DNA of 64,000 bases from Prionace glauca (taxonomy: Eukaryota; Chordata; Chondrichthyes; Carcharhiniformes; Carcharhinidae): assembly GCA_037974335.1 (NCBI GenBank), contig CM075760.1:59712515-59776514 (forward strand). Direction: 5' to 3'. Within the stretch, counting starts at the first letter, position 1. Each line of letters begins with the position of its first letter. A program made the position numbers and the translations under genes. A model generated the notes under the pieces. That model was not told the origin of the DNA, did no database searches, and saw only the letters and a program-made list of their open reading frames with translations. This document shows, one piece after another, positions 54,860 to 64,000 of the stretch.

Positions 54860-55820
54860 AATCAGGAACAAGGTTAAGAGGAAGGAGAACTCAGGAGATG
54901 TTATTCATGGAAGTGTTAGAATTCAAAAAGAAACTATAAAAACTAGTATAAAGCCACTTTATCTGAATGCTCGTAGTATTCGAAACAAGGTAAGTGAGTT
55001 GACAGCGCAAATCATTGCGAACAAGTATGATTTGTTGGCCATTACAGAGGCGTGGTTGCAGGATGGTCACAACTGGGAGTTAAATATCCAGGGGATTCAG
55101 GCTGTTCAAACGGACCGACAGAAAGGTAAATGAGGTGCTGTACCTGAATTTTAAGAATGACATCAGGGCAGTAGTGAGAAATAACATAGGTTTTATGGAG
55201 AAAAGATTGAATCCATTTGAGTGGAGATTAGAAATAGTGAAGAGTCATTGCTAGGCGTAGTCTGTACGCTGCCAAATAATGACATCATAGTGGGGCGAGT
55301 ATTAAACGAAGAAATAACTGATGCATGTAAAAATGGTACAGCACTTATCATGGGGGACTTTAATCTAAATATCAATTGGTCAAACCAGGTCAGTCAAGGC
55401 AGCCACGAGGAGGCGTTCATAGAATGGATCTGCAATAGCTTCCTTGAACAGTATTCAATGGAACCTACAAGGGAGCAAGCTATCCTAGATCTGGTCCTGT
55501 CAATGAGATGGAACAATTAATGATCTTGCAGTTAGGGATCCTCTTGGAAGAAGTGATCTCACTACGGTTGAATTTAAAATACAGATGAAGCACGAGAAGG
55601 TTAAATCCAAAACCACTATTTTTTTGCTCAAACAAGGAGACGACAAAGGGAAGAGGGAGGAATTGGTGAAGGTAGACTGGGAACAAAAACTTTATAGTGG
55701 GACAATTGAGGAACAGTGGAGGACTTTCAAAGCGATCTTTGACACTGCTCAGCAAAAGTATATACCAGTGGTAAGGAACGACTGTAGAAAAAGAGATAAT
55801 CAGCCATGGATATCTTAGAA
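54860..55820 (+). mobile_element. CR1-like LINE endonuclease fragment
   Basis: Part of an APE-type endonuclease: LLAITEAWLQ-like text near 55040, then LLGVVCTLPNNDIIVG and ALIMGDFNLNINW (the GDFN motif), then AFIEWICNSFLEQYSMEPTREQAILDLVL. Several frame breaks. The linker to RT (55570-55820) follows, and the RT part is missing. Confidence 0.75.
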
Positions 55821-55924
55821 ATAGAGGACAGATCATTATGTTTAAGTCAGAGATAGATGGATTTCTGCTTGGAAAACGGACCAAAGATTATGGGGTCGGA
55901 GTACGAAATTGGGGTCGAGAAATC

Positions 55925-56455
55925 GCACAGGAGCGGCATTATGGCACAGTGATTACCACTGCTGCCCCATAGCGCCAGGGACCCGGTTCGATTTCAGCTT
56001 CGGGTCACTGTGTGGAGTCTGCACGTTCTCCTCCTGTCTGTGTGGGTCTCCTCCGGATGTTCCTGTTTCCTCCCTCGGTCCAACGATACGCGGGTTAGAT
56101 TGAATGCCCATGACAAATTGACCCTAGTGTCAGGGGGATGGCATGGTAAACATGTGGCGTTACAGTAATGGGCCTGAGTGGGATTGAATCATAGAATACA
56201 ATCCGTACAGTGCAGGAGGAGGACATTTGACCCATCGAGCCTGCACCGACAACAATCCTACCCAGGCCCTGTGCTGTCCCCGTAACCCCACACCTTTACC
56301 TTCTAATCCCCCTGACATTAAGGAGCAATTTACCGTGGCTAATCAACCCAATCAACATCCTTGGGGTGTTCGGTTCAGAATTGTGGCAGGTTCAGACTAG
56401 ATGGGCCGGATGGCCTCCTTGTGCACTGTAGGGATTCTCTGATTCTGTAGGGATT
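55925..56455. mobile_element. Opposed HE1-like SINE pair upstream of V17
   Basis: Plus-strand copy about 55925-56190, then minus-strand copy about 56195-56450. Same arrangement as next to V3 and V16. Confidence 0.7.
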
Positions 56456-56800
56456 TTAAACATGTCGGCCATGACTGAATGCTGGAATAGGCACGAATGG
56501 GCCGAATGGCTTAATTCTGCTCCTATCTCTTATGGCCTTGTCAGTGAAGTTGATTCTTCCCTCTCACCACACACTGTAACCACTCAGTCACTGAGTCTCA
56601 GATATGTAATAGTGAAGATCAAAGAGCTTCAGCTGATCACTGAAACTCATTGAAACCTTATCTCAATCTATGACGGGTAGATTGCAAATAGTTGATTGGA
56701 CGGGAACTTTGAGATCAGAAAGTGACTGTAAAATCAGGTTCTGTTCCGGCAGTGCTTGGGGTTTTAAAGGTTAGTCACAGCCTCGGGCTCTGCAGCCACC

Positions 56801-57369
56801 ATGGAGTTCCTCACTGTCTGCATTGTGTTCGGGCTGTTTCTTATCAGTAAGGATGACTCCAATCTGGTTAAATGTTATCGCGATGTGAACCTTTAGCTCT
56901 GCTTCTCCCCAGTGGTGGTTCTTGACCCTGCTGTGTATTTCCACCATCATTTGTTTTTATTTCATAACTCCAGTTATGTCGCGGTGAATATAAAGTGTGA
57001 ATATTATTTCAGCAGCAAGTCCAATACTTAGATTTTTTTTCCTCTTCTTGAACATGTTACAGATCCGAGTGATGGAGATTTTGTTTCTCAGCCCCAGTCT
57101 TCAGAGGGGAGAGAAGGTGAAACGGTGACTATCCGACGTACCTACAGCACTACAGCAAGCGACTATGTCTTATATTGGTACAGACAGCAGCCACAGAAGA
57201 ATTTGCAGTTCATTATATGGAAAAATTCCTGGAATGCAGGAGAAGACAGAGGGGAAGGTTTTGGACCCCGTTTCTCTCTTGATCTCCAGACCTCGGCTAA
57301 ATTAACTACTTTAACCATCTCGAGCCTGCAGCTGACTGACGCTGGCCGCTATTACTGCGCTTTCAGTCT
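56801..57369 (+). CDS. V17: TCR V segment lacking the first cysteine
   Basis: Exon 1 is 56801-56846 (MEFLTVCIVFGLFLI, donor GTAAGG). Exon 2 is 57063-57369 after TTACAG. The V domain reads PSDGDFVSQPQSSEGREGETVTIRRTYSTTASDYVLYWYRQQPQ and ends DAGRYYCAFS. The frame is fully open and splice sites and RSS are good. However, the first disulfide cysteine is Arg: the codon is CGT where V3 and V16 have TGT, a single T-to-C difference. A V domain without this cysteine would not form the canonical disulfide, so the segment is an open frame of doubtful function. Confidence 0.88.
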
Positions 57370-57408
57370 CACAGTGATAGAAATCAGTCTCTGCCCCGTA
57401 CAAAAACT
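57370..57408 (+). other. V17 recombination signal (23-RSS)
   Basis: Heptamer CACAGTG, a 23-bp spacer, nonamer ACAAAAACT. Confidence 0.93.
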
Positions 57409-57593
57409 GCTTCACACCTATCATTGGGTGCTCCAGTCTGTTGAGGTTTGTGTGGAGAATCGCAGAAAGTAACAGTCAGATTGAGCAGCGGCGCTGTCAG
57501 CCGCTCAGACACAACCCAGAGGAAACCACATTAACCTCAGATCAAACTGTCACCCAATTCAATCCAGGATCGGCTGAGACAACACACAGCAGG

Positions 57594-58450
57594 GCTTTTA
57601 TGATGCTATGAATTTGAAAGGGTGGGTACTGAGATACTATTGTCCCTGATCTGGGAATCTGAAGCACAGGGGACACAATCTCAGGATAAGGCGCTGATGA
57701 TTTAGGACTGTGATGAGGAGAAATTGCTTCACTCGAAGGCTGGTGAATCTTCGGAATTCTCTACTCCAGAGGGTGTTGATGTTCCATCATTGAACACATT
57801 TCAGTTTGGGTTCGACAGATTTATGCTCTATCCGGGAATGAATGGAAGCAAGGATATGGAATTGGAACAAATGCTCAGCCTCAAGTTCGTGTTTCAATTG
57901 CATTTTTTTAAAAGTTTATTGGTGTAATGGAACATATATTGTTAAATTTGATATGTTTCAAATCAATAGTCATTAAATAATGTTGGTAATACCAGATAAC
58001 AGTCCAGCTGGTAACAATTGAGAGTTTTTTTTATTGGCACCCACGGACCCATTGCCAACTGACCACTGTTTACCCGTGAATGCTGACGGTGAGAAAATAG
58101 TGAAATCCCGTCTCTGGGTGGTCTTGAACCACCAACCTTTCGGTTCATAGCCGAACGCGCTGACCCATTGCGCCACAGCGACTAAGACAGTAGCTGCTAA
58201 ATGCATTCTAACTTAGTATGTCACTGACCATAATTCTATTTCTGTAAAACCTATTCCAGAACTGCAGCATGACCGCACTGTTTACAATTCCACACAAGTC
58301 TCTTTATTTCCGTTGATCCCGCAGCACTGCTGCAGTGTGTTGGTTATTCCCTTTCTCCTATGAACGGGCAGGTAAAATGAATCTATCTGTCATCACAGGG
58401 AGGAATTCAACGGAGGCAAGGGAACTGACCACCATTTTTATTATGGGATT
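57594..58450 (+). repeat. Copy of 7066-7890
   Basis: Same order and orientation as arm A: CR1 scrap (57650-57890), tRNA-Asn copy, then GTGTGTTGGTTATTCCCTTT. In arm A this segment lies 3 kb from the V gene on the other side, so the order has been rearranged. Confidence 0.75.
58110..58183 (-). tRNA. tRNA-Asn pseudogene
   Basis: Minus strand: acceptor GTCGCTG pairs with CAGAGAC with one mismatch, and the anticodon loop is CTATGAA, so the anticodon reads ATG instead of GTT. T-loop GGTTCAAGACC has also drifted. It is a decayed duplicate of 7582-7655. Confidence 0.75.
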
Positions 58451-58459
58451 GAAACATTC

Positions 58460-59140
58460 AGGCGCATAAATCCGGCCCGTTACAGGAAAGTCCAGTAGAT
58501 CCGCACTGAGACTCGATTCCCTCATCTGTCTGAATGGTTTTTCCTGTTTCTTACTGATGAAAAACGATTTAAAAAATCGTCTGTGAAATGTGCGCTATTT
58601 CCCCTAGTTCATTAACAGTATCACTAGTTTCTGTCTTTTTCAGCACACACTGCTATCAGATATTTCAGATGGTGATTAACCACATTAGTCTGCACCTATA
58701 AACCCATTAAATTCTGTTGTCGACTGAACTAGATGGCAATATGTTCTCGGCGTCAAAAGCGAACTTTCCTGTCAGCGCGTCAAAAAATGCGTTTCTTATT
58801 TCACCGAGCGCATTTGAGGGTGAAATCAGTGAAATGATAACATGTCTTTAACATCGCGGTTCGGATAATGTTGAGCAACAAACTGAAATCAAGCAATTTT
58901 CCCTTATTCGGCATGAGAAAGCTTAATGAAATTCCTCGTCACTGTGAATATTTTTTCAGCCATTTCTCTGTTATGAAGGCAAATCTTTTTTAAAAAGTTA
59001 CAACATCAAATGTGACTGTCTCTTTCAGCACACGCTAGTATTAGATGTGTTTCAGATGGTGATTAACTAAGTTACCTCCGTCTATAAACTCATTACTGTT
59101 GAAAGAAGGAGCGACATTATCTGCACCGTTGCAAAATAGG
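58460..59140. other. Spacer, no gene seen
   Basis: AT-rich. A 40-bp word (TTTCAGCACACACTGCTATC at 58640 and TTTCAGCACACGCTAGTATT at 59024) occurs twice with AGATGGTGATTAAC after it, so there is a local tandem-like duplication of about 385 bp spacing. Confidence 0.45.
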
Positions 59141-59144
59141 GATA

Positions 59145-60030
59145 TAATTGTACAAAGAACAAAGAAAATTACAGCACAGGAACAGGCCCTTCGGCCCTCC
59201 CGCTCTGCACCGGCCATGTTGCCCGACTGAAGTAAACCTTTCCAGGGACCATATCCCTCTATTCCCACCCTGTTCACGTAATTGTCAAGACGCCCCTGAG
59301 AACTCACTATCGTATCCGCTTTCACCACAACCCTCCCCCCCGCCCCCCCAACAGCAACTACCACTCTCTGTGTAAAAAACGTGCCTCGTACATCTCCTTT
59401 AATAATTGCCCCTCGCTCCTGAAACCCTCGTAATTGACTCCTCCGTTCTGGGATAAAAAGCTTCCGACATCCATTCTGTCCACGCCTCTCATAATGTTGT
59501 AGGCTTCAGGTCGCCCCTCAAACCCTGTCTTCCAATCAGAACAAGCCAAGTTTATCCAACATCTCCTCGCAGCTAATGCACTCCATACCAGGCCACATCC
59601 TAGTAAATCTTTTCTGTACCGTCTCCAAAGCCTCTACATCCTTCCAGTCGTGTGACCATCAGAATTGAACACTAGATTCTAAGTGTGGCTCAACTAAGGT
59701 TCTACAAAGCTGCAACATGACTTGCCAATATTGAAATTCAAAGCCCCGGTAGATGAAGGCAAGCATGCCATATGCCTTCATGACTACATTCTCCACCTGC
59801 GTTGCCACTTTCAGTGACCTGTGTACGTCTACACACAGGCTCCTCTGTCTATCAATACTCTTAAGGGTTCTGCTATTTACTGTATATTTCCTATCTATAT
59901 TAGACATTCCAAAATGCATTATCTCGTATTTGCCCCTCATTGTTCCCTCAATATTCAGGACTTCTGATTTTAATGAATTAATTTTGAGGCCCAAGTCAGA
60001 GCAAATAATTATCCCCAGGAAATACCAGAT
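59145..60030 (-). mobile_element. CR1-like LINE 3' part
   Basis: The minus strand encodes KYEIMHFGMSNIDRKYTVNSRTLKSIDRQRSLCVDVHRSLKVATQVENVVMKAYGMLAFI and VMLQLCRTLVEPHLESSVQF in a decayed RT; 3' end at 59145. Confidence 0.75.
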
Positions 60031-60049
60031 TCAGTTAAGATTGGGCAAG

Positions 60050-60255
60050 AAAATAAGCATGGCCAATCAACCGAACCCACACATCTTTAGACTATGGGAG
60101 GAAAGCGAAGCACCTGGAGGAAACCCACGCAGACACTAGGAGAATGTGCAGACTCCACAAAGACAGTGACCTGAGCCAGGAATCGAACCCAGGTCCCTAA
60201 AGCTGTGAAGCAGCAGTGCTAATCACTGTGGTACTGTGGTGTCGTGCCGCCCCCT
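60050..60255 (-). mobile_element. HE1-like SINE, head half
   Basis: tRNA-like head at 60180-60250 with ATCGAACCCAGGTCCC; tail missing, joined to LINE sequence on the left. Confidence 0.7.
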
Positions 60256-60575
60256 AACCTAATGCTTCAGACACGAGGGTTCATTCACATTTTCATGACT
60301 CAATCATCTGCTTTAATTTTCATTACATTTTTAGAGAAGTCAATGCGATTCCACAATGGACTTTAAATTTCAAATATAACCAGGTCCGCTACTTCCATGG
60401 AATCGATCTTCCCTTTCATCTGAGCATAAAATACAAGTCTGACGGCAGCTGCACTAAACCCCAATAAAGTTTAAAACATCCAAACAAGTTAATGATGTCC
60501 CTGGAGGCTGACATCGCGTATAAATCTGACAAGTAGTGACTGGAATAAACAACGTGTTGAGAGATTCTGTTAGCA

Positions 60576-63500
60576 ATGCACGGAACACCACAAGGATTGC
60601 AGTATGCCGTTTATTATCCTGTCCTTGCCGCTATCGGAGTTCCAGGTTAAGTATTATGGCGTTATTTTGGGGAATGTGTTGATGTATTGATTGCTCTTCT
60701 AAACGATGTGTCTCTTTCATTATATTTTCCAATCTTCCTCTGCAGTTTTCTTCAAAGTGAATGTCTGGTTGTGTTCTGTCATTAAACTGCTATTTTGTGT
60801 GACTTATCAGACTGTTTACACAGTGTAATTGTAGTTCTGTTGTGTTAGATACGTTGTAAGCATGTTTGAACATTAACTGTGTTATCACAGTGTGACTTAT
60901 TTTCCCCAGTGTCTTAGTGGGTGAATTACCGTAAGGATGACAGGCAGTATATGCAGTTAGCCTAATTATTTATTCAATCTACTAGCACAATTACCTTGGC
61001 TAGAATAGTACATTGTCATCAAGGTACATGCATTTATATTATGTTAGTGCCGATGATACTGCCATGTAATCGCTACATTATCACGCCAGCTTACTTTAAA
61101 TGTCAGTATGTTACTCACATCCAAGCTCCAGGGAAATAACCAAACTATGATTTCGTTGTGAAAGTACATCCATTCTTATTTGAAAACATGTTGTTGACAA
61201 ATCGTCGCACGTGAAAACGAAGTAATTTTAACTTACTGTGTTGTTAATGCTGCCCTGTGTGAATTATCGGAAGCTTACCCTCGTCATGTGAGTTAATTGT
61301 CACACTGTTCGCACAATATGAAAGTGTGTTAGATAGTTACGTGACAGCATTTTCCACAGATAATTAATTGTGTACTGATTATTGAACCATTAAATTATGC
61401 CAAAAGAATATCATGAATTTATTTATTGAAATGATGTTGCTGGCATTGTCGTCTACATTAGAATATTACAATGCTTTACTGCTCCTTAATGAAAATATTT
61501 ATTATCACTGCAGAGGTAAATGATCGTCCTGTTAATTGTAATCTGTGCCCCCGTACTGTAGATTCTCCAACCATTGTAAACGCCTGTCAGTTTCTTTCCT
61601 GTCAATGTCCTTCACAAAACTGAATATTTTAATGAGATTAAACCCTATTCATCCGAACTCCGGAAAATATCGACAAAATGTAGTCAGCTACTCATCGTGG
61701 ACGATACTCTCATAAAAGGAACAAGCATAGCCACTATTAACTGTTCTGCCACAAATTTCAGTATTTCCCCCTTTAAATTGGCGATATAATGCAAAGATAC
61801 AGTTATGGTCACGCCAAATTCTGCACAACGGTTGAATGACATCTTTAATCCATTTGCTGCACAAAGTTTACGAGAAAGACCAATTTTACATTGTTACATT
61901 GCTGTTTTATTAAACTCTACCAATCCTCAGACTTTCCACATTTTTTTACAGCATTCGACGCCCCTTCTTATGACACTATGTATTCCTTTAGTTAAATAGC
62001 AAGATTGGGTGAATATTTCTCGCTGAGTTTTTGATTTTCAATAGCATTCATTCCTGTTGATTTTCTTGATTGTTTCTTGCTTGTTTCCATCTGTTATTTC
62101 TGGCACTATGCTTTAATCTAATTAGCTAACACAAATTATCCAGTTTTTCCCATGATAAAAATGTTATCGGCTTCATTTAGGTTGATTTATTTTCTGACTA
62201 ATTCAACCACATGGCTTCTGCAGGAGAAGCATTTACTATGATGCTACGAATCAGTCCTGCCACATTACACAATATCAGATGCCTGCATCACTAAGTCGTT
62301 TCCACAACATAGAAATACAGAAAAGTAACATAGAAAGAGAAGCAGGAGTAGACCAATTTACCTGGCGAGCCTGCTCCACTATTCATTCTGATTGTGGCTG
62401 ATCATCAGAATCGACATTGTCGTCCTACCTTCTTGCTCTATCCCCAGATTCCTTTAGAAACACGAGCTATACATTTCTTCCTGAACTCACACGATGTTTT
62501 GGCCTCTACTGCTTACTATTGTAGTGCTTGCCACACATTCAACGTTCTCCTGTGAAGAACTTTCTCCTCACCTCAGTTCTTAACCTTACAGCCCTAGTTC
62601 TGGACTCCCCTACCATGGAGAATATTCTATCTGAACCCACCCTGTCTAATTCTGTTTGAAATTTGTAAGTCTCATCAGATCCCCTTCCTCTCGTCTCAAC
62701 TTCAATGAAGTCAATCTTAGCTATGATGAAGTGTCACCTGGACTCGAAACATTGGCTCTATTCTTTCCCCGCAGATGCTGTCAGTCATCTTTTCGTTTCA
62801 GATTCCAGCAGCCTGAACTATTTTGCTTTTGGCTTTCAGCATTTCTGTTTAGTCTTGCTCAATCTCTATGTCGTTCTTTATTACAGCTAACTTAGTGGTG
62901 ATTGTGATCTTGTCAAGAGGAAGATGTGGTCTGTCCAGATGCATCACTTGCTATCTTGTTTCCATGGCGGCGACTGATCTACTGCTCCTTGTCAGCTTTG
63001 TGATATTGAACAGGATTGCTGATATCTATTTCCCATTCAGTTTTCTGTCCATCACGCCAGCGTGCAGTTTTCGTTGTGTCCTCAATTATGCTGCAATAGA
63101 CAGTTCCGCCTGGTTAACCGTGGCTTTCACATTTGATCGATTTGTAGCCATTTGTTGTCAGAAGCTGAAAATCAAATACTGCACTGTGAAGACATCTGCA
63201 CGGGTCATAACAATCGTGTCCATACTGAGCTGTTTCAAAAATTCTTTCTTATATTTTGTGTATGAACCTTTGGTCATAATTAACAATGTGCCCTGGTTCT
63301 GCGGCATAAAAACAACTTTTTATACCGCACCTGAATGGGTTGCATTTGACTGGATTCAGAGTATTTTAACCCCTTATCTCCCATTCATTCTAATTTTACT
63401 ACTCAATGCTCTGACTGTAAGACACATTATAGCGGCCAGTAGGGCTCGTAAGAGACTACGGACTGGAAACAATGGAGAGAAACAGTGTGACCCAGAGCTG

Positions 63501-63797
63501 GAAAACAGGCGAAAATCTATTGTTTTACTCTTTGCCATTTCAGGCAGTTTCATCATCTTATATTTCATATTCTTTATCACCATCCTTTACGTCCGAATAG
63601 CGAAGGTGACTTATTTCTCAGGTGCTAATATCAGCCAGTCTACATTTGTCCTGGAGGAATACGGGTATATGCTTCAGCTCTTTAGTTGCTGCATCAACCC
63701 TTTCATTTACGCAGGGCCCCAGAGCAAGTTCAGAGAGGAATTAAAGAATGGGGTGAAATATCCACTGTTTTTAATTGTTAAATTATATAAGAGATGA
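60576..63797 (+). CDS. GPR139-like class A GPCR, two exons, apparently intact
   Basis: Exon 1 is 60576-60645 (MHGTPQGLQYAVYYPVLAAIGVP, phase-1 donor GTTAAG). Exon 2 is 62887-63797 after TTATTACAG. The spliced product is 326 residues: ANLVVIVILSRGRCGLSRCITCYLV (TM1-ICL1-TM2), SSAWLTVAFTFDRFVAICCQKLK (TM3 and DRF in place of DRY), NVPWFCGI (ECL2 Cys), ILTPYLPFILILLLNALTV (TM5), RRKSIVLLFAISGSFIILYF (TM6) and LQLFSCCINPFIYAGPQSKFREELK (TM7 with NPFIY and helix 8). No breaks were seen. Such receptors sense small ligands in better-known relatives; the ligand here is unknown. The intron of about 2.2 kb holds a CR1 scrap. Confidence 0.88.
60646..62315 (+). other. Receptor intron, left part
   Basis: AT-rich intronic sequence between the two receptor exons. 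No other gene recognised. Confidence 0.5.
62320..62840 (-). mobile_element. CR1-like fragment plus SINE-like scrap in the receptor intron
   Basis: 62320-62700 is a CR1 3' fragment on the minus strand (AAGCAGGAGTAGACCAATTT, GATTGTGGCTGATCATCAGA). 62735-62840 contains CGAAACATTGGCTCTATTCT and GATTCCAGCAGCCTGAACTA, related to the element at 50950-51165. Confidence 0.6.
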
Positions 63798-63864
63798 AAA
63801 GACCAAAATCAAACATGATTTTAACATTCTAGTCCACCTGACCTGATTTGTGTCTCATTTCAAC

Positions 63865-64000
63865 TTCAGTAAGTTCAATGAAGTCAATCCTAATTCATTT
63901 AATCTCTCGTCATGTGACAAATATGTCATCCCAGGAATCAGCCTGGTGAAACTCCTCTTCCATAACCAGGATATCCTTGGTCTGATAAGGACACCAAAAC
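63865..64000 (-). mobile_element. CR1-like LINE fragment at window edge
   Basis: The minus-strand reading shows a decayed RT block similar to other copies (plus-strand words CCAGGAATCAGCCTGGTGAA and GATATCCTTGGTCTGATAAG). It continues beyond the window. Confidence 0.5.

Larger units (their letters stand above)
55830..57595 (+). repeat. Duplicated block, copy C (contains V17)
   Basis: Direct copy of 34990-38395 in arm B, without the LINE in the V exon. It includes the LINE scrap, the opposed SINE pair, promoter side, V exons, RSS and 3' flank. It stops at CAACACACAGCAG and continues directly into a segment homologous to 7066-7890. Confidence 0.8.

Noticed and set aside
60576-63797. J segments, D segments or constant exons of a TCR
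   Set aside because: No FGxG motif with a 12-bp-spacer RSS and no C-type immunoglobulin domain was seen anywhere in the window.
1-64000. CRISPR arrays, bacterial operons or phage genes
   Set aside because: The DNA is clearly vertebrate (split V genes, LINEs, SINEs); direct repeats present are LINE tails, microsatellites and a minisatellite.

Overview
This window is vertebrate genomic DNA, most likely from a shark or other elasmobranch. It carries a cluster of T-cell-receptor alpha/delta-type V (variable) gene segments embedded in repeats typical of elasmobranch genomes: tRNA-derived SINEs, CR1-like LINEs ending in 8-bp repeats, and a Penelope-like element. Each V segment has a short leader exon (usually 46 nt, phase 1), a GT-AG intron, a V exon with the WYRQ...YYCA signature, and a recombination signal sequence (RSS) with a 23-bp spacer. 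No J, D or constant exon was found, so this is the V-only part of the locus. Alpha/delta identity is inferred from V sequence style (YYCAL, YYCAF) and the 23-bp RSS. Species and segment numbers are not assigned; V1 to V17 are labels used only here.

V segments in order: V1 (+), V2 (+), V3 (-), pseudo-V4 (+), V5 (-), pseudo-V6 (+), V7 (+), pseudo-V8 (-), V9 (-), V10 (+), V11 (+), a V11-like scrap, pseudo-V12 (-), V13 (-), V14 (-), pseudo-V15 (+), V16 (+, split by a LINE) and V17 (+, first disulfide cysteine replaced by Arg). Ten look intact: V1, V2, V3, V5, V7, V9, V10, V11, V13 and V14. Orientation is mixed, so some would rearrange by deletion and others by inversion, depending on where the J segments lie.

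The cluster grew by block duplication. A block of about 6 kb at 5.8-12.0 kb (with V3) recurs inverted at about 35.1-41.1 kb (with V16) and partly again at 55.8-58.4 kb (with V17). V11 and V13 sit on the arms of a smaller inverted duplication around 29.95 kb. V5 with pseudo-V6, and V14 with pseudo-V15, form a direct duplication; V7 and V10 form another. tRNA-like genes ride in the duplicated blocks: a tRNA-Asn at 7.6 kb with a decayed copy at 58.1 kb, and two divergent tRNA-Glu-derived copies at 6.2 and 40.7 kb.

The right part (42-64 kb) holds two GPR139-like class A receptor genes. One (+) has exons at 60576-60645 and 62887-63797 and is apparently intact. The other (-) has an exon 2 with an in-frame stop at 42.2-43.1 kb, and a plausible exon 1 at 54.0-54.4 kb encoding an unusual N-terminus of five 14-residue repeats. 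The roughly 11 kb between them is filled with nested CR1-like LINE pieces, SINEs and a minisatellite.
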